In this document: in pieces, positions 54,248 to 63,742 of the stretch
Position numbering within the stretch: the stretch's first letter is position 1
How the letters are laid out: every line of letters begins with the position of its first letter
Source of the DNA: Acidobacteriota bacterium
GTDB taxonomy: Bacteria; Acidobacteriota; Blastocatellia; RBC074
Direction of reading: 5' to 3'
NCBI GenBank assembly: GCA_018268995.1
Contig: JAFDVL010000022.1
Coordinates: 1-64,000 of the forward strand
Length of the DNA stretch: 64,000 nucleotides
Notes under the pieces: model-generated
The model's database searches: none
The model's input: only the letters and a program-made list of their open reading frames with translations
Told to the model about the DNA's origin: nothing
Program-made: the position numbers and the translations under genes

Positions 54248-54285
54248 ATGTTACCATGTACCTGACTGTTTTGTCAGGTACATGG
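54248..54285 (-). promoter_or_regulatory. suf promoter with Rrf2-type operator
   Basis: CCATGTACCTGAC-TGTTTT-GTCAGGTACATGG is a perfect 13-bp inverted repeat (54254-54266, 54273-54285). On the minus strand it contains a CTGACA -35 box, followed after 18 bp by TAACAT as -10 (54253-54248). The half-site TACCTGAC resembles the IscR type-1 motif, but the spacing is one base shorter. Confidence 0.75.
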
Positions 54286-54324
54286 AGTGGTATTGCGAAA
54301 AATTTTCACAACAGGTGAAAATGC

Positions 54325-55158
54325 TTAGGATTTGAATTCCTGGATTTTTTCATCTGTGGCTGACCAGAAAAACTCATCCTCGTTGTCGAAGATGATATGT
54401 CCGTCCGAGAGCATCAAAATCCGAGTATTAATCAAACAGAATGCATTGTTTTCAGGGCGTAAAATCGTTTCGCCGTTGGCATCCACTTCGCAGAGATGCG
54501 AGCAGAGGTAGCGAACTTCATCCAGATTTTGTGTAACGTAAATCGAACTCACTTGCTCAATATCGCGTTGGCGAATGACTTCGCGCATGAGGCGGCGGCT
54601 GGTAATCGGGTCGAGGCCGGAACACGGCGAATCGTAAAACATAGTCGGCGGCGAGCCTGCCAGTGCGCGTGCGATGGCAGCGCGACGACTCATTCCGCCT
54701 GATAGCTCGTCCGGCATCAGGCTATAGGCATCGTCCAGTCCGACAATATGCAATACACGCCGCACTTCGGTTTCGGTTTCCTCGTCATTTAACCCAAGGT
54801 GAGAGAGCCGATACGCGACATTCTCCGCCACGCTCATCGAAAAGAGTGCATCGGTTTGCAACACTACCCCGATGTGATCACGCAAGGGAAACATCTCTTC
54901 TTCCGGTAGCTTGGAAATTTCCTCGCCCGCCAGATAGATTTGCCCGCTATCTGGCTTCAGCAAGCCAATCGCCAATTTGATAATCGTTGATTTGCCGCAA
55001 TTGGAGGGGCCAATAATGATCCGCATTTGACCGCGTGGGACAGAGAAGCTAATGCAATCAAGCAGCGGGGCCGAATCGAACGCAATCGAGACTGCCCGGA
55101 AATCAACCGCAGGTAAAAGATTTGAAAGCGTTGGCAAAGGATGTAGTTCGTTTTTCAT
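54325..55158 (-). CDS. ABC ATPase, Walker-B-degenerate paralogue
   Basis: 277 residues from ATG 55158 (chosen because it aligns with the start of the paralogue at 55343). MlaF-like ATP-binding subunit with Walker [10 protein letters not shown] and signature LSGGMSRRA. Walker B reads [12 protein letters not shown], so the catalytic glutamate is Ser. A C-terminal extension ([20 protein letters not shown]) is shared with the neighbour. Weak or no ATPase activity is expected unless paired. No permease gene is adjacent. Confidence 0.85.
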   Translation of the reverse strand: MKNELHPLPTLSNLLPAVDFRAVSIAFDSAPLLDCISFSVPRGQMRIIIGPSNCGKSTIIKLAIGLLKPDSGQIYLAGEEISKLPEEEMFPLRDHIGVVLQTDALFSMSVAENVAYRLSHLGLNDEETETEVRRVLHIVGLDDAYSLMPDELSGGMSRRAAIARALAGSPPTMFYDSPCSGLDPITSRRLMREVIRQRDIEQVSSIYVTQNLDEVRYLCSHLCEVDANGETILRPENNAFCLINTRILMLSDGHIIFDNEDEFFWSATDEKIQEFKS

Positions 55159-55342
55159 ACGTTGTATTTTTACACAATTTGCAACCTGCATTCCGTCGTC
55201 TTCGACCGTGCTTGGGCGTGAAAATTCGCAAGGCTTGGCTTCAGCGTTGTGCATTGCGGGTTACTTTGCGTAGCATTCCACAGGTAGGAATAGAAATAAA
55301 CCCCAGTATTTTCAGGAACAGCAGTTGCCCCTTGCCCAGAAT

Positions 55343-56188
55343 ATGAATGACGCGTTTGTAAAAACGGAAAGCCAATCAAAAATCCCGCGAGTAGAGTTTC
55401 GAGATGTTTGCCTTGCCTTTGGCGACAAGATCGTACTGGATGGCGTGAGTTTCCGCATCAATCCTGGCGAAATGAAAGTCATTCTTGGCCAATCCGGGTC
55501 TGGCAAGTCCACGATTCTGCGGCTGGTGCTGGGATTGCTGAAACCGAACTCCGGTGAAATTTATATCAACGGGGAAGAGGTCGCACATTTGAGAGATGAA
55601 GACCTGAGTCAAGTGCGGCAAAAGATGAGCATTGTTTTTCAGGAAGGCGCATTATTCGACAGCTTGAGCGTGTATGAAAATATTGCCTATCGCCCGCGCG
55701 AATTGGGATGGCCGCCAGAAAAAATAGATGCGCACGTCCAGCGCGTGATGGAATTCGCACGACTGGGCGAGGTCGCTGATGAATTTCCTGAAGCTTTGTC
55801 AGGCGGCACTCGCCGTTTGGTCGCAATTGCCCGCGCGATGGTAGATAACCCGGAAATCATTCTGTTTGACGAACCTACGGTTGGCCTTGATCCTCCCACG
55901 GCTCGCAGGCTTTGTGAGGCGGCAGTTCGGTTGCGTGATTTAGAAGCTGTCACCACGATGTTTGTCACGCATCGGCTGGCTGATGTGCGTTATCTGGCGT
56001 CACATTATGTGCTGAAAAATGCTGATGGCGCGTCTGAATTGTTGGAAGAGAATGGAAAACTCTGTCTGACGAATACAAGGTTTTTGATGATTAATGAGGG
56101 CAAGATTGTGTTTGATGGAACGGACGAACAGCTATGGCAAGCCGATGATAAGTTTTTACATTCGTTTACGCATGAGGATGAAGAGTAA
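55343..56188 (+). CDS. ABC ATPase, MlaF-like, catalytically complete
   Basis: 281 residues from ATG 55343. Walker [10 protein letters not shown], signature [12 protein letters not shown] and Walker [15 protein letters not shown] with the catalytic glutamate intact. The same C-terminal extension as the divergent neighbour ([20 protein letters not shown]). It is a lipid-type ABC importer/exporter ATPase by similarity to MlaF. The shared 185-bp intergenic region should hold both promoters. Confidence 0.88.
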   Translation: MNDAFVKTESQSKIPRVEFRDVCLAFGDKIVLDGVSFRINPGEMKVILGQSGSGKSTILRLVLGLLKPNSGEIYINGEEVAHLRDEDLSQVRQKMSIVFQEGALFDSLSVYENIAYRPRELGWPPEKIDAHVQRVMEFARLGEVADEFPEALSGGTRRLVAIARAMVDNPEIILFDEPTVGLDPPTARRLCEAAVRLRDLEAVTTMFVTHRLADVRYLASHYVLKNADGASELLEENGKLCLTNTRFLMINEGKIVFDGTDEQLWQADDKFLHSFTHEDEE

Positions 56189-56575
56189 TGAGGCGTGGGC
56201 TTTGGCAACAGAAAAAGCGATCTTGCCAGAAATCCTGCGACGGGGACTTTTTTGAATATTGACATCGTTTGTGATCCTCGCTACAGTTCAGACTTCCTGG
56301 GTTGCTTACAAACCAGTCACTGTAAGCGAAAGCTGCTTGGATTTTTGGCAGAGTCAGCGATTACGTTATCTAGCCCCCATTCAGTTGTTACCATAAACAA
56401 AATAATTTGCCGTTCAATCACCGGCAACGATTGAAACTCACTCGGCCTTACTACCGACCCCAAAAAAGAAATCAGAATATCTGGAAATCAGGCTTGGCGT
56501 GTGTCCCGCATTCTAACTTTCAGGCTGCGTCTGGCTGATTGGCAGGTGGTTTTTCATTTTATCAGTGGAGTGCAT
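56189..56575. other. Non-coding gap
   Basis: 387 bp between the ABC gene and the BACON-repeat gene, AT-rich in places. No gene or clear regulatory element was recognised; it probably contains the promoter of the downstream gene. Confidence 0.4.
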
Positions 56576-59500
56576 ATGAAAAAGGGAATGGCAAGCCTTG
56601 GGCGAGGTCTATTTCAGCAGTGGTTCTCGATTGTATTTCTGGTCGGCATTCTGGGCGCGCTAAGTTTCGTTCAAGCGCAGCCCGATCCAACCAATTTCCT
56701 CACAATCAAAGAAAAAGCAGGTGTTACCACCAGCCAATATCCGATTCAGATCGGGCGACCTTTTGTGCCCGGTGAAATTTCCAATTTCCCGCAGGCTGTC
56801 GTCAATGGCGCTGCCGTTGCAACACAAGCCGATGTGAAAAGCCGCTGGCCGGACGGGTCTGTGAAGCACGCAATTTTATCGTTTTACCTGCCGACCTTAG
56901 CCGCCAACAGTACAGTTACGGTGAGCTTTGTGAATCAGACATCCGGCAATAACGCAGGTTATTTAGCCAAAAACGATATGCTTGGCACAGGGCTGGATTT
57001 TGATGCCAGGATGGAACTGACGAATAGTGGTACAACGATCAGCGCTTCAGCCCGGAATATGCTGAGTGCGGATAAGTATGAATACTGGTTGAAAGGCGAT
57101 GTGCTGACTTCTGTCATTATCGCTGACCACAGCGCCACTCGCAGTGCGGATATTGGTTTCGATGCCAATAAGTCCTTCCGCCCGATTTTCCACGCAACCT
57201 TCTGGCCCGGCATTAACAAAATCAAAGTTCGGTTTATTGGCGAAATTGCCAATACCGAAGTTTTGCAGGATCAGCTCTACACGTTGGCCCTAAAGCTGGG
57301 AAACACGACGCCACAGACTGTCTATAGCAAAGAAAACATGAATCAAATTGTGGGCAGTCGTTGGACGAAAGAATTCTGGCTGGGCGGTGCGCCATCCGCG
57401 ATTGAGATCAATCACAATCTGGCCTACCTGGCCAAGACCAAATTCGTGCCGAACTATGATACGAGCCGCGTCATTCCCGAAGCGGCATTGGCTGAAGCGT
57501 ACAACGATCCGTATTCAGGTTGGTCAGTCGTGGCGAAGGATTTGTTCGACGCGGGCAATATGATGAAGTACATGGGCAGCACTGGCGGGCGCGATGAAAT
57601 CGGGCCATATCCGACCTGGTCGGTGCGTTGGTTATACACAGGGGATTCGCGTGCGGCAGAGCAGACGTTCGGGAATGCACAATTGTCGGCGGCTTTTCCC
57701 GTCCACTTCCGCGAGGGCAAAACTAATAAAACTTTTGATGACGGTGGCACGAATGCGCTGGGGCGTGTGCTTTCCCTTAAAGCTCGTCCGACAATCTTTT
57801 TGAATTCCGGCAACTTTTTCATTGATTTTGCCTACACCGACTCTGCCGATAAGTTCACTGTCGTGGGGGCCATGAGCGATGGTGGTTGGTATCCCGATGG
57901 CGCACATCAGCCCGATTATCATTCGCCTTTGTATGTACTGACGGGGGATTATTTTTATCTGGAAGAAATGTATTTCTGGGCATCCTGGGGAGCGGCTTAT
58001 ACCAGTCCCGGCACAGATGTTTGGTGGGGGCGTGGGCCGACTGCTGACACGGGCGGCATCAGCGGCGAAGTGCGCGGCGATGCGTGGTTATTCAGAAATC
58101 GTGTGCAGACAGCGTTTCTGGCTCCTGATGGAACCCCGGAAAAAAACTATTTCACAAAATTGACGAATGATGCCATTGCCATCTGGGAAGGAACCATTGG
58201 CCTGACAGGCACGCCAAATTATGGGAACGCGAATTGGAATTGGGGGCACACGTATGCCTCGCTGAAATATGGATCGCACGGCGTACCAACCGTTCCTGCC
58301 TTACGGTTCTGGGAAGAAGGCGGCACGGTTCCTTCGTGGAGCGAAGAGGTTGACCCGGCGATGGCTAACAACCGAACGCCGCACTGGCAACATGCGTTTC
58401 TAATTTATTCTTTAGGCACGGCGAAAAATTTAGGTTACTCCAGCGGGCCGCTATTATCCTGGCTTTCGCAAATGACCATTGGGCAATTGACCGATCCGGG
58501 TTTTGATCCGTACATCGTTGCCGCCTATCAAATGCCATCCGTTCGCAAAGTGGATAACTTTTTCTTCAATCTGTGGCCGGATGACAGGACAGGCTTTTTC
58601 AATAGTTACAACGCACAGGCGGACTTCACCAATCAATTAGCTGATGCCAATCACGGCTATCCCTTTATCGCATTGGCTGCAACCGCTATCGCTGCGAATG
58701 AGCCGGGAGGCAGTGCTGCGTGGGCATTTATGCAACAGCAGGTTTTGCCTGCGCCTTCGCTGAACAGCAATCCGAAATGGCTGATTCTGCCACAAGGCAG
58801 TTCTGCCGCTTGCACCTACACGTTATCCGCAACATCTGCTTCTGTTGCGAGCACGTCCAGCACGGGCAGTGTGAATGTGACCGCCGCCTCGACATGTTCC
58901 TGGACGGCAACCAGCCAGGCCAGTTGGATTACCATCACCTCTACATTGCCGGTGGCCGGGAACGGGGCAGTTTCTTATTCTGTGCAAGCCAATGCAGGCC
59001 CCGCGCGCACCGGGACGCTCACGATTGCGGGGCAAACGTACACGATTACACAGGCGACAAATTGCACGTATTCCTTGTCTGCGACCAGCACGAATGTGAC
59101 CGCAGCCGCGACGACCAGAAGCGTTACAGTCACGGCTTCAAATACGGTGTGTCCGTGGACATCTGTCAGCAATGCAAATTGGATCACGGTGACTGCTGGT
59201 ACAAGTGGAACAGGGAACGGCACAGTGAATCTCTCAATTGCGGCAAACAGTAGTACGACGGCTCGCGTCGGCACTGTGACTATCGCGGGGCAAACGTATA
59301 CGGTTGATCAGGCAGGATTAGTTTGCACGTTTACTTTATCCGCCACCAGCACTTCTGTTTCTGCTGGAGCGACCACGAGAAATGTGAATATCTCTGCTTC
59401 CAATGGCGCTTGCTCGTGGACAGCGGTGAGCAATGATTCGTGGATCACCCTGATTTCCAGTCCAACAGGAACAGGCAGCAGTACTTTTTCCTTCAGCATT

Positions 59501-60106
59501 GCTGCGAATAACAGTCTGTCCGCTCGCACGGGCACGCTGACAATTGCTGGGCAGACATACACTGTCAATCAGGCGGGGGTGAGTTGTACGTACACGCTCT
59601 CGAACAACAGCTTTTCCACCTCTGCTGCGGCGACCACGAAGACGGTTACGCTCACTACATCAAACAGCATCTGTCCGTGGACGGTGGTGAGCAATGTCCC
59701 TTGGATCACTGTCACCTCTGCTGCCAGCGGAGCAGGCAGTACCAGCGTTGCTTTCAGTATTGCCGCCAATAATACCTTCACGGCGCGCACGGGTACGCTA
59801 ACGATTGCCGGGAAAACCTACACCGTCAATCAGGCAGCTTTAATCTGTTCGTACACGCTGTCTTCGTACAGTGCCAATATTTCCTCCGCCGCAACCACTA
59901 GAAGTGTGAATGTCACGGCAAACAACAGTGCTTGTGCCTGGACTGCTGTCAGTAATGCAGGCTGGATCACCGTTACTTCAGGAGCGAGCGGTACTGGCAA
60001 TGGCACCGTGAATTTCTCAATAGCTGCAAATTCCACGGGTGTTGCACGTACCGGAACGGTGACGATTGCGGGATTAACTTACACAGTTTCGCAGCGGAGA
60101 AATTAA
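56576..60106 (+). CDS. Large secreted protein with lyase-like N-terminus and five BACON repeats
   Basis: 1176 residues from ATG 56576, after GGAG. A signal peptide (SIVFLVGILGALSFVQAQ) precedes a region at about 40-735. Its start (QIGRPFVPGEISNFPQAVVN ... WPDGSVKHAILSFYL) resembles the PcRGLX/YetA-like RIFT-barrel domain of exo-rhamnogalacturonan-lyase-type proteins; this link is tentative. Residues 746-1175 are five BACON-type beta-sandwich repeats of 84-87 residues, each with SWTAVSNxxWITV and ARTGTLTIAGQTYTVNQ lines. A polysaccharide-degrading or glycan-binding role at the surface is likely. Confidence 0.82.
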   Translation: MKKGMASLGRGLFQQWFSIVFLVGILGALSFVQAQPDPTNFLTIKEKAGVTTSQYPIQIGRPFVPGEISNFPQAVVNGAAVATQADVKSRWPDGSVKHAILSFYLPTLAANSTVTVSFVNQTSGNNAGYLAKNDMLGTGLDFDARMELTNSGTTISASARNMLSADKYEYWLKGDVLTSVIIADHSATRSADIGFDANKSFRPIFHATFWPGINKIKVRFIGEIANTEVLQDQLYTLALKLGNTTPQTVYSKENMNQIVGSRWTKEFWLGGAPSAIEINHNLAYLAKTKFVPNYDTSRVIPEAALAEAYNDPYSGWSVVAKDLFDAGNMMKYMGSTGGRDEIGPYPTWSVRWLYTGDSRAAEQTFGNAQLSAAFPVHFREGKTNKTFDDGGTNALGRVLSLKARPTIFLNSGNFFIDFAYTDSADKFTVVGAMSDGGWYPDGAHQPDYHSPLYVLTGDYFYLEEMYFWASWGAAYTSPGTDVWWGRGPTADTGGISGEVRGDAWLFRNRVQTAFLAPDGTPEKNYFTKLTNDAIAIWEGTIGLTGTPNYGNANWNWGHTYASLKYGSHGVPTVPALRFWEEGGTVPSWSEEVDPAMANNRTPHWQHAFLIYSLGTAKNLGYSSGPLLSWLSQMTIGQLTDPGFDPYIVAAYQMPSVRKVDNFFFNLWPDDRTGFFNSYNAQADFTNQLADANHGYPFIALAATAIAANEPGGSAAWAFMQQQVLPAPSLNSNPKWLILPQGSSAACTYTLSATSASVASTSSTGSVNVTAASTCSWTATSQASWITITSTLPVAGNGAVSYSVQANAGPARTGTLTIAGQTYTITQATNCTYSLSATSTNVTAAATTRSVTVTASNTVCPWTSVSNANWITVTAGTSGTGNGTVNLSIAANSSTTARVGTVTIAGQTYTVDQAGLVCTFTLSATSTSVSAGATTRNVNISASNGACSWTAVSNDSWITLISSPTGTGSSTFSFSIAANNSLSARTGTLTIAGQTYTVNQAGVSCTYTLSNNSFSTSAAATTKTVTLTTSNSICPWTVVSNVPWITVTSAASGAGSTSVAFSIAANNTFTARTGTLTIAGKTYTVNQAALICSYTLSSYSANISSAATTRSVNVTANNSACAWTAVSNAGWITVTSGASGTGNGTVNFSIAANSTGVARTGTVTIAGLTYTVSQRRN
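58811..60103 (+). repeat. Five in-frame BACON repeat units
   Basis: Units start at about 58811, 59063, 59324, 59585 and 59846, each 252-261 bp, all inside the large secreted protein gene. Each begins with a Cys-Thr/Ser-Tyr/Phe and ends with TVNQ-like residues. Units 2-5 resemble one another more than unit 1. Confidence 0.9.
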
Positions 60107-60144
60107 GCACGCGATAAGTAGGCAATTAAATAAGGAGTGGTGTT

Positions 60145-60792
60145 ATGAAATTCAATTCATTCATTCGACTTTTCATCGTCTTTCTCAGCTTATCGCTGAC
60201 GGTCCCTCTTGGCGCAGGCGTGACGCCGTTGCAAGCGGGAAAGGCCCTGACGATAGATTGTGTCAATGGCAACGTGCTAACCAAAAAAGGAACGACGCCT
60301 ACAGGGTCGCAAGCGATTGCTGCGCGTGTGGTTTTGTCGCTTGATAGTACGGGGACGGTGTTGACAGTCAACTTCCAGAACATTGCCACCACCGCTGATG
60401 CGGTGCTGTATGCGCTTGATCTTGGCTTACCAAACAAATTTGTGGCGGTGAATCGAATGGACGCCTCGCTCAGCGGATTTCCGGCGGGAGCGCGCTGGTT
60501 GGGGCCGACTGATTCGTCCGGACCAACCAATGCCATTGGGACTTCCACGTTTGCGGCGAGGGAAACGATTGCTGAGCGGATGGAAGATTTTCTGAACAAA
60601 CAAAAAACACTTTCAGTCGGGTTTTTGCAGAAAGGGCAAGGGGGAACGATCACGGTGAAGTTCACTCCCTCTGCACAAGCAAAGAATCGCCCCTTGCTTA
60701 TTGATCCTGTAGCCTACTTTTTGGTGAGTGATCCGAATGCACCAGGGAAGCGATTGCAAATTGCCTCCACCGGCGTAGTGAAAGCAAATTGA
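60145..60792 (+). CDS. Secreted hypothetical companion protein
   Basis: 215 residues, signal peptide (FIRLFIVFLSLSLTVPLGAG) and one compact beta-rich domain (VVLSLDSTGTVLTVNFQNIA). The ribosome site AAGGAG precedes the ATG, and it follows the BACON gene by 38 bp on the same strand. No family is recognised. It is probably co-expressed with the large protein, perhaps as an accessory or binding partner. Confidence 0.75.
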   Translation: MKFNSFIRLFIVFLSLSLTVPLGAGVTPLQAGKALTIDCVNGNVLTKKGTTPTGSQAIAARVVLSLDSTGTVLTVNFQNIATTADAVLYALDLGLPNKFVAVNRMDASLSGFPAGARWLGPTDSSGPTNAIGTSTFAARETIAERMEDFLNKQKTLSVGFLQKGQGGTITVKFTPSAQAKNRPLLIDPVAYFLVSDPNAPGKRLQIASTGVVKAN

Positions 60793-60808
60793 AAAGGTAA
60801 ATGCCTGG

Positions 60809-61591
60809 CTACGGAATTCTCTTTGTTTCCCCGCGAAAGGCATTAGGCGTTAAGCCTGTCGCCGCGCGAAAAATCTTGGTGAAATGACTTTGGCTGTTGT
60901 AGCCCACGCGCGCGCCCACTTCTGTGATTGCCAGATCCGTTTCTGCCAGCAGTTGCCGGGCACGTTCGATGCGTAGCGCGGCCAGATACGCGTGCGGTGT
61001 GGTGCCCGTGATTTTCTTAAAGAGTCGTGCGAAATGAAACTCACTTAAATAGGCAGCCTCCGCAATTTCGGCCAGGCTTAATTCCCGCGCACAGTTGTCG
61101 TGCATAAACTCAATCGCACGCCGTAACCGCCGATCCACAATGCCGACGCGCGACAGTTCCAACTCTTCCGAGCGCTTTAGATTCACGTGCGAACGCAGCA
61201 ACTGCACGACCAATTGCTGCACCAGTGATTGAATGACTTCACGCCAGCCAGTCGCTCCTTCCAGCATTTCGCTGCGCATTGCGGACAGCACTGTTTGCAA
61301 TTTGGGATCGTTGGTTTGCGAATGGCTGAAGAGCAAATTGGAACCAGTGCGATAGAGCTTCAGGCGTGTTGCAGTTTCAATCATCAACTGTGGTGATAGC
61401 CGCAGCCACAACCATTCGGCTTCGCTTTTTGGCAGGTGTAAGGTTTCGTTCGGGTTCAGCAGAAAACAATCGGTTTGGTGCGTGTGCAGCAGCAAATAAC
61501 TCGCTTGTCCAGACACGTCAACGCTGCGTCGGTTGGGCGCGCGGAGTTCCAGCGTGAAGTTAGCTTCGAGGATGATGCGCGGTGCAGCCAT
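60809..61591 (-). CDS. AraC family transcriptional regulator
   Basis: 260 residues from ATG 61591 (an ATG two codons upstream is possible). N-terminal cupin-like sensing region; C-terminal double helix-turn-helix (LSLAEIAEAAYLSEFHFARL and AITEVGARVGYNSQSHFTKI) with the typical AraC end FRAATGLTPNAFR. It converges on the companion gene of the BACON protein and may control that locus, but this is not shown. Confidence 0.92.
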   Translation of the reverse strand: MAAPRIILEANFTLELRAPNRRSVDVSGQASYLLLHTHQTDCFLLNPNETLHLPKSEAEWLWLRLSPQLMIETATRLKLYRTGSNLLFSHSQTNDPKLQTVLSAMRSEMLEGATGWREVIQSLVQQLVVQLLRSHVNLKRSEELELSRVGIVDRRLRRAIEFMHDNCARELSLAEIAEAAYLSEFHFARLFKKITGTTPHAYLAALRIERARQLLAETDLAITEVGARVGYNSQSHFTKIFRAATGLTPNAFRGETKRIP

Positions 61592-61826
61592 TAGCACAAT
61601 TTACCAAACCACCATCACAAAGAACACAATCAGATGGGGGGATCATAGGAGCGGTAATCAGAACTGTGCGGATCAGGTCGTTTTACATCCCAATGCAATA
61701 CGGCAGACCGAAGCTTCTACTATCCTGTTGATTAAATTTCGTTGCATTTGGGCTGACTTTGGGCGGCGCTCTGCCGATGAGAAAACAAGCTCAACCGTCA
61801 TTATGAGCAGGTCAATGCGGATAATA

Positions 61827-61976
61827 TTATAGCGGTTTTCAGATGGGTGCGACCTCAACTGCACGGCGCGGTACGGTACGAGGAGCGGTAGCGACTTGGT
61901 CCAGCGCCGCCGCGACCAAGTCGCTACCGCTCCTCGTACCGTACCGCTGGTCGCACGCACTTGAAAACCGCTATAA
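61827..61976. mobile_element. MITE-like palindromic element, copy 2
   Basis: 150 bp with ends TTATAGCGGTTTTCA and TGAAAACCGCTATAA as inverted repeats and an internal GACTTGGTC...GACCAAGTC stem. It carries 5 bp (GGTAC) more than the copy at 19701-19845 and is otherwise nearly identical. It lies between the AraC and GH57 genes in an otherwise empty 425-bp gap. It has no ORF. Confidence 0.78.
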
Positions 61977-62016
61977 ATGCAGGGAAATTTAATTTACAGA
62001 GTACCTATAGAACCTA

Positions 62017-63609
62017 CTACATTGCATAAACATGATAATCAATCTCTTGAAAGATCGTGTCTTTGCTTTCGACAGCGGCGAGCCACGTTTCGTCAATCTC
62101 GCCGCTGGAAATCATTTCGTACAACTTCGTAAAGCGATGAATGTGATCCTTGAAGCGTTTGACCGCGTACTGCACCATCGTGCCAGTGGTGATGATAAAG
62201 GCCCAGTCGGAGGATTGCGCGAGCAACAATTCGCGTGCGGCCTGATTTAACGCGCGGAGTAAGAGTCCTTCGGCGTGCGGATGGCGTGCGGCTAATTCGA
62301 CCATCCGATGTTCGGCGACGTTTTGATGAATGTACATCCAATCAGTTTGGTGATTGATCCAAACACGGTTGTAGCCTTCTGCGCCCCACGATGAAGCGGA
62401 TGGGATTTGGTTCTGATTTTCCGGGTAAATCTGCAAGTAATCAATCGGCGAAATCGCGCGAATTTCATCCTGATCGTAATGCAGTTTTTTGAAGAGGTAA
62501 TAGAGAAAATGCGGGCCTTCAAACCACCAATGCCCAAACAGTTCAGCGTCATAAGGCGCAAGAATCAGCGGCTTGCGTCCGAACTTATCGTTTAAATGGT
62601 CGGCTTGTGCGCGGCGATTGTGCATGAAGTTGCTGGCGTGATCGGCGGCTCGTTCTTGTGCCCATTCCGGCACATAAGGTTCTTTCTGATGCAGGTCAAC
62701 TTTGCCCGTGATGCGGTGATATTTGTATCCGATATTGCGGCGCACGCCATCGTCATGCAGGTACGGTTTGATATACTCAAAATCCCACATGTCATAGCCG
62801 AGATCACGGTAAAACTCCCGATACAACGGATCGCCCGGATAGCCGATTTCTGAACTCCAAACCTGTTCGCTGGTTTCGGTGTCGCGGGCAAAAACGCCGA
62901 TGCCGTTCGGCGTGATGATCGGCGCATAAATGCCTCGTTTCGGGCGAGGGCTGCCATACAAAATTGCGTGTGCGTCAGAGATGAAAAACTGAATGCCTGC
63001 TTCTTTCAAAAAGCGATCATCACCAGGATTGAAAGCGCACTCAGCCAGCCAGATGCCACGTGGATCACGTCCGAAATGTTTGCGATAGTTGCTTTTCGCA
63101 ATTTGAATTTGTGCGCGTTTGACTTGGTCATTGCTCATCAACGGCAGAAAGCCGTGCGTTGCACCGCAGGTGATGATTTCCAGAAAGCCGTCGTCTTGTA
63201 GCTCTTTGAATCCGCGAATGATGTTTCGATTATATTTATTCTCAAAGAGGTTGCGGCATTCGTTGAAATGACGCTGGTACATCAACGCCGCCGAATGAAA
63301 ATCCATCGCTTCTTTTTTTGTCCGCGCGACTTCTTTTTCGGCCAATTCACACAGCTTATCCAGATGGTTGACATAACGTTCCTGCAACAGCGGATCGCTC
63401 AACATTTCGCACAGCGGTGGCGTCATGGACATCGTCAACCGGAACTTCACGCCTTCATCCCGTAGCGTTTGGAATGCCACCAGCAGCGGAATGTACGTTT
63501 CGCTGATTGCTTCGTACAGCCAATCTTCTTCGAGAAAATCGGGATATTCAGGATGCCGCACGAAAGGCAGGTGGGCGTGAAGAACGAGGCTTAAAAATCC
63601 AGTTTCCAT
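62017..63609 (-). CDS. GH57 1,4-alpha-glucan branching enzyme
   Basis: 530 residues from ATG 63609 (the frame continues to 63729, without family similarity). GH57 motifs: HAHLPFVRHPE, GATHGFLPLM, the nucleophile region WLAECAFNPGDD and the acid/base region PYDAELFGHWWFEGP. Together with the C-terminal helical domain (QNVAEHRMVELAARHPHAEG) these match branching enzymes of the family. It forms alpha-1,6 branches in glycogen. No other glycogen gene is in the window. Confidence 0.9.
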   Translation of the reverse strand: METGFLSLVLHAHLPFVRHPEYPDFLEEDWLYEAISETYIPLLVAFQTLRDEGVKFRLTMSMTPPLCEMLSDPLLQERYVNHLDKLCELAEKEVARTKKEAMDFHSAALMYQRHFNECRNLFENKYNRNIIRGFKELQDDGFLEIITCGATHGFLPLMSNDQVKRAQIQIAKSNYRKHFGRDPRGIWLAECAFNPGDDRFLKEAGIQFFISDAHAILYGSPRPKRGIYAPIITPNGIGVFARDTETSEQVWSSEIGYPGDPLYREFYRDLGYDMWDFEYIKPYLHDDGVRRNIGYKYHRITGKVDLHQKEPYVPEWAQERAADHASNFMHNRRAQADHLNDKFGRKPLILAPYDAELFGHWWFEGPHFLYYLFKKLHYDQDEIRAISPIDYLQIYPENQNQIPSASSWGAEGYNRVWINHQTDWMYIHQNVAEHRMVELAARHPHAEGLLLRALNQAARELLLAQSSDWAFIITTGTMVQYAVKRFKDHIHRFTKLYEMISSGEIDETWLAAVESKDTIFQEIDYHVYAM

Positions 63610-63742
63610 AGATGAAAAATTTAAGAGAGAGGACAGCACAAACAGAATGAACAACAAGCGCGAGATAAAATCAGGTGTTTTGGCATTTTTCCGTTTGTTC
63701 CAGTATTTCTGTTTGTTCCGTAGTCTCAATCCTTCTCGGAGC

